In this document: piece by piece, positions 11,091 to 25,000 of the stretch
Layout of the letters: the number at the start of each line of letters is the position of its first letter
How positions within the stretch are numbered: the stretch's first letter is position 1
Origin: Telopea speciosissima
Lineage: Eukaryota; Streptophyta; Magnoliopsida; Proteales; Proteaceae
Reading direction: 5' to 3'
DNA length: 64,000 nt
NCBI RefSeq assembly: GCF_018873765.1
Contig: NC_057925.1
Location: 3,736,927 to 3,800,926, forward strand
The notes under the pieces: generated by a model
What the model saw: the letters and a program-made list of their open reading frames with translations, nothing else
Told to the model about the DNA's origin: nothing
The model's database searches: none
Made by a program: the position numbers and the translations under genes

Positions 11091-14000
11091 AATCTTCAAC
11101 CTCATACTATAGGCATGATTCAGGCATGTTCGAATACAGACTAGTTCTGGTTCCAAATAGGTAGTAGGTATAATATGTCCTGCAGCAAAAAAGGTAAGCT
11201 TGCCCTCTATAAAAAAGATGTAGGATCATCTTGCCAAACTTAATCCAGATATATAGTATCCTGCATAAATTAAAACAAAAAAAATCTAAAATTGGTAAGA
11301 CAAAAGAGGAAGGAACTAATAAGCTTTCCTCATTACTAGAATATACATGAGGGGACATACATACATACATATATATATTTTTGATAAACACATACATAAA
11401 TATATACATGGGTGTCTATCGCATATTTAAGAGCAATGCATCTCACATGTTTGATCAAATTGTGTAAAAGAATAAAGGAATTAAAGGTTATAAAATTTAT
11501 TTTACATATAGCTATACCAAATATATTTCTCATTCTGTATACTATTATGTTTAATAATAATGAAACAAGTATTATTTATGATGCCATAACTTTTTAATAA
11601 AAATAATTACAAATAGAAATTATTCTCGTAAACGATTATCGGCGGAAGTTTAAGCAGTTCTTCTGCGACAAAAAAAAAATACATATCGTTTGGGTTTTCC
11701 ATGGCGTTCCCATCGCGCGATTTGTTTTTTCAGTTTTTTGGTTCCCGCGATTTTTTAAAACTCTCAAATCCCCTCTTCCCCATTCAAATCCTTATTTCCT
11801 GGTCGTCCTAACCATCAAACCCTCTCTTCCCTATCTTGCTAACCCTCTGCCGTTCTTTTTCTCTATCACTCGCTCCATTGACCATCTATCCCTTTCGAAG
11901 AGATAGGGCGGAACTGGGAAGAAAGTCAGGGGAGGAGGAATCGAGAGAGCGGCTACTGGAAAGCTCCTCTTCTTCTTGGCCTTCCGTCGGAACCTCGTCA
12001 CTGTCGGCACAGGTAAAGCCCCATCCCTCCCTCAGGCTAGTTCTAACGTACTATCTCTCTCCAAGATTCTGCCTTATACAGCCACAGTTGATTCTGAACA
12101 AATCTTTTGTGTCAAGAATGGATGCGTGCTCTGTTTACCTTCTGTATTCTTCTTCTATTTGTTATTCACACTTTTTTTTTTTGAGTTTATTAGGTTTTCA
12201 GTTGTTACAGTACTCTTAAGCTAATGTATTCCACGTATTTGATCATTTGATGGAATGCTGGTTGATGCCCTATTTGCTTGAATGTCTGAATCTTAATTTC
12301 TCTAAATTAGGGACACCTCTCCACACCTATTGGAGAGGGAAGAACAACTTTTTAGCCTCTTATCGTTAAAAAAAAAAAAAAAAAAACCAAAATGCAAACC
12401 CAAAATCCCCAAATCGAGAGGGAAGAACAATTTTTCTAGAAAAGAAAAAAAAAAAGAAAAAAAGAGAGTGAACAACTTCTTAGCCTCTTCTCGTTTTCTC
12501 TGGTTTTGGAACCCAAGCCCCCTTCGTCTCGTTTTTGTTCCCAAATGATATCAGCAGAGGCCGGCAAGTCTCCATGTAAGTGTTTTTGAGCCCCCTGCCT
12601 CCTTCCTCTTATCCTTCTCCATTCCAAGTTGATAGCAGAGGTGAGTCTTCGTTCCCAGAATCTCAGTTGATTGCAGCGGCAGCCAGCGAGTCTCTGGACT
12701 ATCTTCTCAGTAAGTCTCTTCCTTTTTCCCAGTTAATAGCAACGGGTAGTCTCCATTTTTTGCATCCCTTCCTTTTGCCTTTTTCTGCATCTGCCATTGG
12801 AGTATGATTAGTTATTCTTCAGATTAGATTCCACCCACATGGAATCTGGAACTAAAAATGGCTAGAGTGGACCAGCTTGATTGAGATTTTGTAATTAATT
12901 AATGAAATTACATTTAGTTTTTATCTTTTTGATAATGTTCTACAGAGAATCAGCTACACAGAGCCCAATATGCTGGCAACTCACTGCATATGAAACAGGT
13001 ATACTTAGTTATGAAACCTTTAGATTAAAGAGGATAAATTCAAAAGTATCTACCATATCAAACTGACTTAGTGAATGAATGGGAAATACATAAACAAATC
13101 TGTTCGAAGAAAAGTCGTATCTTCTTTGCAGTTTTCCTGCTGTTGTTTCTGTACAATATTGCAGTTCCAGTTTTCTTAACTGGAGCTGTAGTAGGCAGTT
13201 CCAGGCCGTGGAATATGATTATTTATTAGACTTGACATGCACACAACCTTACCTATTTCTGGATGCTCTTGGTCGTGTCATCCTGTTACCTATTTATATT
13301 CACTGTTGATTATTTGTTGTGTGTGAAAGTTGTACTATTTTGAATTACTGATTTCCCAGTTATATTGGGTAATGCGTTTATTTCAGTTTTGACCCTTCCT
13401 ATAAAATCATTTTCTGCATACTATTATTTTGTTTATTAGGTGGTGCACATGTCTGTTACATAGTGGATATGTGCTCATATTTTTTGTTTACAGAGCAGCT
13501 GTATTAAACACATATCGTATCATTGCCGTACGCATTGTCTTGCGCCGGATTTTGAAAAGTATTATTGCCGTCATCCGTACCCATTTTGTTGCTGTACCTG
13601 AACTTACTATGTGCGGATGTGGATGGGTTGGTGTAGATATTCTCTGAAGACCTTTTTCTAAGCCTTGAGCCATTTGGTCATCAAAACTTGTCAGCAGTTG
13701 TCAATAGTCTGTTTTATTAATTGAGTAGCAATGTTAATTGACTGGATGGTTATGGCTTCTGGAAGGATGCACAAAATTGATTCAAAAGCTATGCCTTTAA
13801 ATCAGATTTTATCTTCCCCAGTTTTGGTATGTTTTGCATGATTTTATTATGTCTCTATTTGACATATTCACATGGCCTATTATAGGAGGGAGAAGCTGTC
13901 TCCTCATTTTTATTATTTATTTTATTTTATTTCTTCAAATGTTTGAAAACAACCAAGGGCTACGTTCAATTAATTTTTTTTATGCCAGCCCAGACTACTA

Positions 14001-14265
14001 TCTATCTTTGGAAAGGAAGGAATGCAGGGAACAACTCTTTCCTTTCCACTGCTTCTTGAAAGCTATCAATCATATTGTTTTCTTTTATGAAGAAGATGAA
14101 GAGAGCAAAAGCAGAAGCTTTTGAAAATGTCAGAAATTTTGAGAGGAGTGGGAGAAGGCCTTTCTCCAAAACTGAGCCCCACTGAGAGGAAGAGCTTCAA
14201 ATTGAAGCTTATACATAAATATAGCTGCAAATTGTTAATTTTCACGGGTGCTCACTCTTTTCTCC
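11091..14265. other. Intergenic region upstream of NSE4, possibly transcribed
   Basis: No protein gene could be supported. From about 11700 to 12000 the sequence is pyrimidine-rich and leader-like, ending in GTCGGCACAG followed by GTAAAG, a plausible splice donor. At 12545-12760 a degenerate element around GTTGATAGCAGAGG and GAGTCTC repeats about four times. Poly-A stretches at about 12367-12386 and 12440-12462 separate two copies of TTTTTAGCCTCTT-like sequence. It could be a non-coding transcript or a dead gene; no frame is long or conserved enough to call. Confidence 0.35.
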
Positions 14266-14312
14266 TATATATTTAGTGTCTTGTCTCAACTCTCAACTAG
14301 GGTTAGGGTTTT
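14266..14312 (+). promoter_or_regulatory. NSE4 core promoter: TATA box and telo-box
   Basis: TATATATTT at 14266-14274 lies 175 bp upstream of the NSE4 start codon. TAGGGTTAGGGTTTT at 14298-14312 is a telo-box (AAACCCTAA type), a known plant promoter or leader element common in replication, ribosome and cell-cycle genes. Transcription probably starts near 14295, so the telo-box would lie at or just inside the 5' UTR. Confidence 0.65.
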
Positions 14313-14448
14313 GGGTTTATCCCTCTTGAATTTTTCTCTACTCAATTGTGGTATCTCAGGTTTCCGCTTTCTTTACGGGAAGTTAGAGTTTCCAAATTTC
14401 TTGTTTTCTCTTCATTTTTCTTCTTCTTTTTGTTTAAGAATCGGAGAG

Positions 14449-17090
14449 ATGCCGAGGAATGTGAGGCGGGAGATTGGAAGTGAGATGGGGGAGTCGAGGG
14501 TCGGGAAAGGCAAAGAGGGGAACAGAAATACAACGGAGGGTGTTCAGGAGCAGGATGAGGCTGAAAGAAGAGTCCTTCGATCCCAACTTCAGGCTGTGAA
14601 GAGCCGTGTTCAAGGTTTGTGCGGCTTTATTTTGGCTTTTCTTTTGAAATTTCTGTACTTTTTTTTTGCAGGGATCATTCTACAATTAATCTGTTTGCTC
14701 GTTTCTATTTGTGGGTTTTGATATTTGATTGTTATATGGATTATTTAATGTCCTGCAGATGGAAGAGAAGAACTTTCTCGAGCGAATACTTCTGAAGTCA
14801 AAAAGGTCCTCGGTACACTAGATAGCTTGCAACACAAAGGTACTGAAAGAAACTTCATGGTATAAAGACAAAAGAAAACTAAAACAGATTGTTATAGTAG
14901 TTTGTTTCGCTTCCCCAACAAAGTGTTGTCGGGGGGGGGGGGGGAGGAGGTTTTAATTTATTTATTTTTAAATGATGCTGGGCTTCTTGGGGACCGGGGT
15001 TGATGGGCTCCTTTTATTCGTATTTAAGTTTGGGGGTGAGAGGAGACCGGTTTTGCCGTGACACAAGGGCACTTTAACCCTTTGAGAAAGGTGAGAAAGG
15101 AGATTGCAGTTTTACTGGACATTGCAATATATTGTTATGTTTATTACAGCTTGTACTTTTACATATGTGGTACTGAGTTACATTTGTTTGATTGCTTGTT
15201 CTCATTTGTGTTTTAGTTCAGAAGCCCAGAGAACAGGTTGCAGATGTAGAGACTCTATTGGAAATTGTCAACACTGTGGTAATCTCTGTTAAAGCACAAG
15301 GAAATGAGGGAGTAACTCCTTCTGATTTCGTAACCTCTCTTCTGAGAGACTTTGGGCAAGGTGGTGGGGGGGCTACTCATGATAATTATCGGAATTCAAT
15401 GGCTTGGAGTGATATTGGCAAGACTGTTGGTCATGTTTTTGGGAGGATCCCTGGATGCTGCACAATGTAAATAACAATTAAACCATTGTTTTAGAAAAGA
15501 TAATTAGACTGATTCATACATTTAGACATTTTGGGGGTAATTTTTTTCTTGTTTTTTATTTTGCAAGGCTTGGGCCTATGGATACAGAATTAAAGCAAAA
15601 GCAACGGAAGGTTCCAGTTTCACGTAAACGTGTGAGGCCAACTGAACATGCTCGTCCTGAAGAGGTGAGTTTCTTTATTTTCCCAGCTTTGATGCTTGTT
15701 GATTGCATTCTGGTAGTACATGGATTCTGTTTACATTATAGCATCCCATAAACAAACTACTAACTGTTGATGGAAGTTGACTTCTTGGTATTGCTATTCT
15801 AGAAAGAGGTGTACTTCTCATAAATGTCACAGTAGTATCCTGTAAAATAGGATCTGGAGTATTTTTCTGGTAGCCACTTGCTAAACCTTCTTATTTGGTT
15901 GTGTTCAGAAATATTACTGTTTTTTTGGGACCTGTCTTCGTAGATAGACTAAAGGAAAATCTCTAGAGGATACCAGGGTCAACCATCTAGAGGATCCCAT
16001 GTTGGATTGAACTTCATGGAATTGGAAGTTCCTGAACTGAAGGCAATGAAATATGGGGTACAATGTGGTGCAAATCCATAGTGGGAGGGGATCCTCTATA
16101 GCTGACCCCAGGGCCCTCTTATTGCTCTAGATTGAACTAGTTTCTGAAACTCTTCCTCTCCCTCCAAACCATGAGGTTGGCTGTTTGAACTTTTATACCT
16201 TACCGAAGAAATTGATTAGACTAACTCAGTATTATTGGTTTATCTTCCAAATAATGTGTTTGAGTTTCTCCTCTCTTGGGTTGTGTTACTTGATGTGTTC
16301 ATTTATAATTTTTTTTTAAAATGTCAATGTGCAGCTTGATAACACTGCTGAGGAAAAAACTGACACTGATAAGAACGTTATAGCTATCTTCGATATCCTG
16401 AAGAAGAAGAAGAAGGTCAAGCTTGAAAATCTGGTCTTGAACAGGAACTCTTTTGCACAGACAGTCGAGAACATATTTGCTCTATCTTTTCTTGTTAAGG
16501 ATGGACGGGTTGAGATAAAAGTGGATGAAAATGGATGCCATTTAGTTTGTAAGATCCATCATAAGTAGTGAAATTATATTTTCAACTCTTATACTTGATT
16601 CTGTCTTGTTGCTTATTGTCTTTTATGTTGATTATCAGCTCCAAAGAATTCTCCTAGAGCTGAGCTAATAGCCTCTAAGGATGTTTCTTATAGCCACTTC
16701 ATCTTCAAATTTGACTTCAAGGATTGGAAGGTAAGGAACAGCGTTATAATTTGAAATGAAACACAAGTTAATTCTTATTGGTGATGGACAAGTTGTCTTT
16801 TTGATTAAATATAATTTATTTTATATTTTGATTTGCAGTTGATGAAGGAAATGGTGGAAGTTGGGGAGGAATTGATGCCTGATAGGAATCCATTGAATGT
16901 ATCTGGTGATTCCGAAGAGGAGTATGCAGGCCAAAGATCTCAAGCTACGGCACCTAGTACTCCGATCAGGAAGCTTTCTAGGAACCGGGGCCTAGTCATT
17001 CAGGAGCAATCTGTTGCAGAAGATACTCCGGAAAGGGAAGATGCTGCAGCAGATGCTATTGCCGTCCGAAAAGGGAAGAGAAAGATGTGA
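14449..17090 (+). CDS. NSE4: NSE4 homolog, SMC5/6 complex kleisin subunit
   Basis: Seven exons: 14449-14614, 14759-14839, 15217-15466, 15568-15664, 16335-16548, 16639-16730 and 16839-17090, giving 383 aa. All introns are GT-AG and all phases agree. NSE4 is the kleisin bridging the SMC5 and SMC6 heads and binding NSE1/NSE3, acting in homologous-recombination repair. The N-terminal part (residues about 40-110) carries the NSE3-binding-type region: [13 protein letters not shown], then [19 protein letters not shown]. The C-terminal Nse4_C winged-helix region spans about 200-310, including [20 protein letters not shown] and [13 protein letters not shown]. The phrase [12 protein letters not shown] at the exon 3-4 joint is typical of plant NSE4. 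Length is close to Arabidopsis NSE4A (about 400 aa). The chosen ATG follows the promoter motifs and begins the basic N terminus. The gene converges with the ENR gene. Confidence 0.95.
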
Positions 17091-17493
17091 TGAGATGGAT
17101 GTATAGAATACTTTAGCTTTTATTGCTATTGATTTTCTATTAGTAGCATGATGTGAATTGTTTAAACTATAGATCTAGTTCTGTATATAGATGGATAGGC
17201 CTAAGGATTTTATGGAGGTGGAGCCTTTTTTGACTCTTCTAATTGCAGGTTCAGTGAAGTTTCCACCTCTGCCTACCTGTCCTTTATTTGTTTTGCTTTG
17301 GTGGTACTTTGAGATGCCCATCAAGTCTTGCTAAATACTACATTTTTTGATATACTGGATATAATAGTATGTGGTAATTAATTCTTGTCCAGTGTTTCCT
17401 CTTTAGTGGTAATTTCGATTTGTCCTGATTGATAATTTCTGAAATCTTAGTGCAAACATGCATGCTTCAATTTTGATTCAAGATCGATGCAAG
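17091..17493. other. NSE4 3' UTR and intergenic sequence
   Basis: AT-rich sequence after the NSE4 stop codon, presumably holding its 3' UTR. No canonical AATAAA is obvious close to the stop. No other feature seen. Confidence 0.4.
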
Positions 17494-17696
17494 CAAGGTT
17501 TAAAAACTTGGAATCAGGTATGGGATTGATCTCCTTGATCGGATTCGATTCTTATCTGGATCATCCTTGGATTGAATAGAATTGTCTTGAAATTGGTGTA
17601 ACTTGGTTGGATTAGCCTAATTTAATCAGACCCATTAGTTTAAGAATTAGGGCTAATTGGAATTAGCATTTGTCAATTCTTACTTTTAAAACCTTG
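17494..17696. mobile_element. MITE-like inverted repeat
   Basis: The left end CAAGGTTTAAAAACTTGG is matched by the complement of the right end TACTTTTAAAACCTTG. The interior has GATTCGATTC-type motifs and no coding potential. A weaker relative may lie at 960-1100 near the bromodomain gene. Confidence 0.6.
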
Positions 17697-17926
17697 GCTG
17701 CATGCTAGTATTAGGCTCAATACCTTATGGTTTGCTAGTTATAAGGCTGTCTTTTGAACTTGGGATCTCTTTTAGATATTGCAAATCACACACCAAAATT
17801 AGGAACTTCTGCTGTTCCAACTTTCGGCCTGTGAACAGAATGTGCCTTGAAGCAAGAAAGGTTCTTCAGACTAGTAGACCGCTAGGGGAGTCTCTAGGCG
17901 GGCACACGGGGTGTATTTTTGAGTCC

Positions 17927-18045
17927 GGATCTGCTACCCAGTTGGGGACGGTGGGGACAGATCTGAACCCTCCATGCGACATGGGTCCCACACCCCATGG
18001 AGGGTTGGGATCTGTCCCCACTGCTCCCCATGTGGGTAGCTGATC
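17927..18045. repeat. Foldback element with GGGGACAGATC stem
   Basis: The left arm GGATCTGCTACCCAGTTGGG and GTGGGGACAGATC, then ACCCTCCATG, is mirrored by CATGGAGGGTTGGGATCTGT and CATGTGGGTAGCTGATCC. The arms are about 52 bp around a loop of about 15 bp. It lies between the convergent NSE4 and ENR genes. Confidence 0.85.
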
Positions 18046-19065
18046 CCAACTCTGGTTTTATTTGCCGTCTGGTAGTTTAGTTGGAGTTCAAATTTTGCAA
18101 ACAGATTGTTCAAGTTAACCTTAATTTTACTATGATAGATCAATGTTGCAAACAATATGTCAATTTTGATCAACATTTGGTTGGTTCACGGTAGGTGAAA
18201 GGCTATTTGGTGGGTTATTGATCAAAGGAACCCACTTTGATGCTTGACCAGAACACCCAAACACTTCTTGCACGGTTTTAAAAAATCAGGTTGAAATGTG
18301 CGAATGAGTTGACACCGTTCCTACTCATTGATTCCTGAATAAGTATCGAATCAGCCGATTCATGGGCTGATTCCTGATTCCTAATCTGATTCGATTTGCA
18401 CCATAACATAGCTTAGATTCTCGATTCCTAAACTGATTCAGGTCAATTCAAATCTGAATCCTCTTTTTCTGTTGTAATGTTCATCCACAGGAGTGACAAG
18501 ACCTTAGTGATCAAATCCTTTCATAGGAGTGGTACTCTCTATTCTACACCTTGATTCCACCCTATGTGAGAGAACTCCAATTCAAATGTTTGAGAACACA
18601 CTTCAAAGAAAGTCACCCTATTGGTTGAGTATAATTTTATTCTTTTTCGTTTATTTAAGACTTATAATAGTTCTTACTAGATCAAACATTGAGGCTTTTC
18701 AATTCACCCCTATCTTCTGTTTATCAATGGACATGCTTTGAAGCTGCTCTCTACTTTAGGTAGTATTTAATTTTGTCATTTTCATGCTTTGCCCTAAAAA
18801 CCGGTCTCCTTGCTCTTGCTCTGCATTTTGGACCATGGTTTCAAAACTCATATTGGAATTAATTGAATCAGAGCCTATGACTCAGTGTGAATTCTTACTA
18901 TCACTTCCCAAAAATAATTTTTTTTCCAATAAAAGAAACAACCAGGAATTTCTCATCTCAAAATGGGAGATACCCACCAAAGAGTTATCCTCGGATGATA
19001 TACAATTTAAAGAACTATAGTCTGCCTTCTACACTAGATCCTAAATGGACAGGCTCTAAGTCCAT
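18046..19065. other. Intergenic, 3' flank of the ENR gene
   Basis: No gene recognised. The sequence next to 19065 should hold the 3' UTR of the minus-strand ENR gene. Short frames at 18529-18741 and 18784-19020 show no domain and are not supported. Confidence 0.4.
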
Positions 19066-22000
19066 CTAACTATTGCTATCTCTAGCGCAATTTTCTTTTG
19101 GAATGTCAAGTACTCCAAATATTGGACTGTCAATCCCTACTCCCATTGCGTTCAAACCATTATCGACGTACACAACTGCACCTGTGATAGCTGAAGACAG
19201 TGGCGATACAAGGAAGGCGGCGGCATTCCCCACTTCATCTGTCCAAATTTAATGTAAGAAAATGTAAAGGAGCAAGAGAAAACATGAGTCCTAGGAGATG
19301 CATTAAATTCTTACCTGCAGAGAGTTCCTTCTGTATGGGGGCATTGGCATATGAGTATTCAATCATCTTGTCAATGAAACCAATGGCTTTTGCAGCACGG
19401 CTTCCAAGTGGACCTAAAGATAGTGACATAACAAGGCAGAATAAATAGTTATTATGTTCAGAAATAGATCATTAAACCTATGGCAGGACTTTCAGATGCA
19501 AAGAACATACAAATATAAAATTTCTTGTTTTTAATTTTTGTCCGGGGGCTAGGAACAGTAACTTTATTGTAATCATAGATATAATATACAATTACTACAA
19601 GTGCGTATGAGTCATATACAATACAGTCTCGTGGCAATTGCATATCTGTGTAGCTCATACACAAAAAACATGGGAACCCTTGTACTGTTGAAAATCCATC
19701 CTTTCTGTCCTGTACCCAGCGTAAATTTTGAACCCATGTAGTACAATTCTGCTGGTTTTAAATGCAGAAACTTGATTTAATCAATTTATGTATTGTTTTT
19801 ACTGTTACCTATACAACATTTTCAGTCTCCATTTTAATCTCAGAACATTCTATGTTTTCCTTTTTAACACCCCCCCCCCAAAAAAAATTCATTTTATGCA
19901 TGAAATCAAGTGTATGATTATATCCATGCACTGGGCTTCTAAAGCAGCATTATCAGACTCCTAAGTATTGGATCAGACACTTGAGTACGGAGCTTTACAT
20001 CTGTTAGTGTCCTTTCTCTTAATCCAAACGACTTACAACAGAAAGAGAGATCATGAAGGGAATTTGGGGTTAACTTTTCGAAAGCCCAACCTCTATTTCT
20101 CATCATTCACTTCTGCGTTGACCATCAATTTGGTGATCCATAATGGAATCTGAGAATGAAGATTACATCCTCCTATTGTATAGAATGTTGCAGTTATAGG
20201 AAGAATCATCATTATTTCATGCATAAAACCATCCGTAGATGTTTCGCAAAACCAACATGAATATACAACCATCCAATAGAGTGATTGGTTTGTATGGTTG
20301 ATTGGTAGTAAAGAGTGTACGATGGTCTGTCAAAAGGAAAAAGTAGTGCATAGTCAAAATTGTTTGATGCCCCTTTATAAGTATTTCTAAAAAAATAATG
20401 GGTAGCAACCCAGAGCGTCCTGCGTATGTACAAATGCTCTGGTACAAGGATGGTGACATCTTTGGGGGCTACTGGATGGAGATGGATTCTGAAGCAATCG
20501 TCAAATAATATAGGATATTGCAAATAAGGGAGTACGCACCAGCAGATATAGTGTTGACCCGAATTTTTTGTTTTCTTCCAGCTTCAAAAGCAAGCACCTA
20601 CAGTAAGTAAAAGATATCAGTGGCATCATGTGACATGTATTGACCATAAATTGATGCAACCATTACAATCAGCTAGAAAAAACTTACTTTAGTATCACTC
20701 TCCAGAGCAGCTTTTGCTGAACTCATGCCTCCACCATATCTGTACAAATTTGGCTTGGATTAGAATATCTACCACTATGGAGACTCATTCAATATGGAAA
20801 CACATCAAGATGAGTAAATAAAGCATCGTATCATACCCAGGAATGACCCTTTCGGAGGCAATATAAGTGAGAGAAATTGATGCACCACCTGAATGTAAAA
20901 CCAAAAATCATGTATATCTAGCAACATGAATTGCTATTGCAAAAAATATTTGATATGAAACGGACCTAAAATAAAATAAGGAGGGGAGGGGGATTGGAGA
21001 ATCAGAGTGAGAAAGCATGCCTGGATTCATTATTGGAAGGAAATGCTTAAGCAAAGAAACAAAAGAGTAACTAGATGCAGAGATTGCAGCAAGATATCCT
21101 TTCCTGGATGTCTCCAATAAAGGTTTACTCACCTGCAAATGAGATGTTTAATGATAAGGTACAAAAACAGATTGCAAAATAGGTTTACAACAGAAATGAG
21201 AAGACTGTACCTCTGGGCCATTGGCAAGTGAGTGCACAAGGATGTCAATGCTCCCAAAATCCTGCTTCACTGATTCAACAACTTCCTGTGAAATGTTTAC
21301 AACCAATATGAGATTGACAGATATAAGCCATTATATGTATAACTGAAGGGCAAAGGATAGCAATTATTTCATTTTGGCAAGTCTGTCATTTTCTGTTTTT
21401 GAGGTAACCCAAGTTTGTGCTGTTTGGTTTGACAAATATGTGGTCAATGAGCATTGATATGGAGCCAAAGCAGGATGATGATGACTTGCACAAAACTGCA
21501 GCACAACATGCTTGCCACCACTAGAACTTTCTCTCTTTTAAAAAGTTCCTATGCAAAATGCATGTTATGGTGCTATAAGTCGGTATGTAATTTGAAGCAT
21601 GCAAATAGTTATATCTTTTTTTGTGTTGTACATTTATATTATTTTTCCATCTAAATGTGTGGATTATAATTCAATACAGATTGATGCATAGACTGTGTTG
21701 AGCTTAATTCAGGCTGTCCAGCTGATTACGAAATAAACTTTGAAATATCTACATACAAATAATTTTCCAGGTTGCCAAAAAAGTGAAGACCGTTTGACAT
21801 ACTTGACGCAGTTCAAGGAAGAAGACTGTCCATACTTCATGTGGTATGGTTCACATTGTAGTGTTCATGCGGTACTGTTCATGATCTTTTGTGGAAGATA
21901 TTGAAGCTGCCAAGATCTTTGAGTTTCTAAATCTCTAGTTACTATTTTCATTATTTCTATTTCTTTGTAATGCTACTTAATTAATAGCTGGGCTACGTAA

Positions 22001-25000
22001 GAGTTTCTATTTCCAAGTACTTTCTATTTTATTGTTTAGTTTCTTTTTTAAACTTGCTTGGCAGCCTAGCTACTCCCCCCCCCCCCCCCCCACCTTCCAC
22101 AGGTAGTTTCTATTCTTGTAATGTCGATTGAACATTATAAATAAAGAGGAAGGGTCACAAGAGCCCACAGTTTATGCGATTGAAAAAAATGTCTTCTTCA
22201 ATGGAGCAGCAGCTTGTGGTGAATCCTAGGTTGGGACTGGTGGTGAAGCTTTTCCTGCAGGCCAATGGCGGGGAGGCCCTCTGGTCATATCCCTACTTCC
22301 TATTTTCTTCTCTATTATCCTTCTTTGTCTCATCTCTGTCCAGCAGTATTCCAGCAACCATTTTTTAAACTTGCTAGACAGCCAAGCTACTCCCCCACAT
22401 AGGGAGTTTCTATTCTTGTAATGTGGATTGAACATTATAAATAAAGAGGAAGGGCCAGAAGAGCCCACAGTTTTTGAGATTGAAAATAAAATGTCTTCTT
22501 CAATGGAGCAGCAGCTTGTGGTGAATCCTAGGTTGGGACTGGTGGTGAAGCCTTTCCCGCAGGCCAGTGGTGGTGAGGCCCTGCTTCTTCTTCTCTATTA
22601 CCCCTCTGTGTCTCATCTCTGTCCAGCAGTATTCCAGCAACCATTCTTCTCAGTTATGTGCTCCTATCAGGTATTATTAGTACTTATTTGGATGCTTATT
22701 AAACTGATTATTACTGTTCTTCAATTTCTTAATCTGTTCTGAAGTTTCCAGCTCTGTTTAGTGTTTGCGATGGGTTTTTTTGACAGTAGCATATTATGAT
22801 CTTCAGTCTATGATTTTAGAAAATTTAACCGTCAGATTGTGTTGAGATTTTAATATGTTGTTCCTCCCCTTCTCTAACTCCTTCGATCCAAGTCTGATTA
22901 GACTGATGGATTGAAAAACATATTAAATTCTCTTAGTTACTTTTTTCTGTTTTCCTAACTTTCTATTTTCTGATTCTGATTGTTCCTCCCAAACCCCCCA
23001 TTGGATGAACCTGAGACGTTCAACATTCAATCAACACAAGAGGACCCTCCTTCGATTATAATTTTAGCCCCATCCATTGGTTTGATAGAGTTACCAACTC
23101 TCCTATATTCTGTCCATATATTCTGTTGTGTTTGGTCACTAAGATTCTGGTTTTCTGTTAGGTTTGATAGTGTTGACCTGTTTCTGCCAAATGGATACAC
23201 GAAATTTTTGCCATTAAAAAATTTCACTCTGCATCAAGGAAAAATGAAGTACCTGAACAGTCCATTTTAAGGATCCTGCATAACGCTTATTTGCTTTTAC
23301 CTGCACGAAAAAAGCATGATACCAGCTTAAACAACTAAAACTGCTCCTCTTAAACATTAAGCATTTAAACTATGATATGGCTCTGCATATTTACGTCTTC
23401 AGGAACATCCTCAAGGCTATCATATACTGCATCCAGTGGGTACACTTTTGTAATCTTCATCAGAGAACCATCTGGCAACCTGACACAGCAAATTCTCTGT
23501 TAGAGGAGGCAATCATGCAAGTATTAAGCTGTTTGGATGTGAATCCTGAATGAGAAATGCTAAGTATTGAATCTTACTTGCGTGATTCATCAAACTTTCC
23601 ACGTCTTAGACTGGTCTCAAAAATGTTTAGTGCCTGCACAAGGATAAGACTTCTATCAGGAATTCAAAATTCTCATAGTCCTACAATATCTCTGCCTATG
23701 CATAAGAAAAACTATGGAGAGAGTTATTTTACATACAGGTACCCATGTACCAACAAGGATTTCAGCACCTGCCGCAGCTAGAGATTTTGCTATGGCCCAA
23801 CCATATCCATTGTCATCAGCTACCCCAGCAATAAATGCTCTTTTACCTACAGATAATATTCCAAACTTTAGTTTATTTTTTAAACGATGACCAAAGGGAT
23901 ATTGGACCATTTTGGACTAGACAATAAACACCATTTGGACAGTCAACTGTAAAGGGTGAACTGGCCTGGCCTTTATGCTTGCATGCATGCAAGTACAATT
24001 TATCAATCATTGATATTTCGTAACTCACAATATAAAAATAATAAATAAGTTTCACCCAGATACGAATTAGCAAGATATGAAAATAGATGAAGTGTCGATT
24101 ATCATGAAGTTAATTATCCAAAATGTTTCATAATTACAAAGCACAACCAATTTAAGATTCAAATTTTAGTTGCTCTTTCTTCTTTGGGTGTACCACGTTC
24201 TTTAATCCAGATGCTGGTTTCAATGTAGCAAAAACATGAAATGTGGCTGTTGAAGAAAAAAAAACCTGCTCCATAGCAGAGAGATATACTGAGTTCAAGA
24301 GCTGATCAATAACATATGATGCAGTCTTTGGAGAAAAAAAGAAACCAAAACAAATAAGATATGCCAATCTCATTGCTTCTTTAAGATAGAGGCTTGAGCC
24401 AATAGGCTATTTCTAACCTTAACATCAAGGCTGGACATTTCCAAACACTACCTGATTATGACCTTACCCAACCCAGACCAAAATGACCCACGGCCACCTT
24501 TATCTGGTTCTGGTTGGCCGTTAGCCACCAATGGATAAAACACCAAGAATTTTGTGTCAGTGCCGCATATGGTTCAACCAATCATTGGCAAAAATAAACA
24601 GCATGATGGGAAAATCTGGAGATGATGTGCATAAAAAAGCCTCTCATCTTGAAAGACAAGTCGCTCCTTTCTGGTGGCATATAGAGTTGGATATAGGTTG
24701 AAGTAGAACTCTCACATGGTATATTTTCCTCTGTGGAACAGGATACGACGTTGCATGGCAAAAGACCCAATTTTCACCACATCCATCATTCAATTAGTTA
24801 TTTTCTGGATAATAAACAACATAGTACGAAATACGTAGTTTTTATCAATGATAAGTGTTCGGGATATGGCAGTTGGTGTTGTCATTGTTGTGAATGCAGT
24901 TAGGATCAACACACTCACACAGGTCATGATGCTTGACACAGATGACAGACAAACTTACCCTGTGGTGGATAGTACTTCAGTCAAATGACAGATGGCAGTG

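Noticed and set aside
17927-18045. Hairpins as microRNA genes
   Set aside because: Stems of this type are near-perfect and repeated across the window, which fits foldback transposons; no known mature miRNA was recognised. Small-RNA data would be needed to say otherwise.
20212-20523. Minus-strand frames at 20212-20523
   Set aside because: They lie in the intron between ENR exons 10 and 11 and have no domain.
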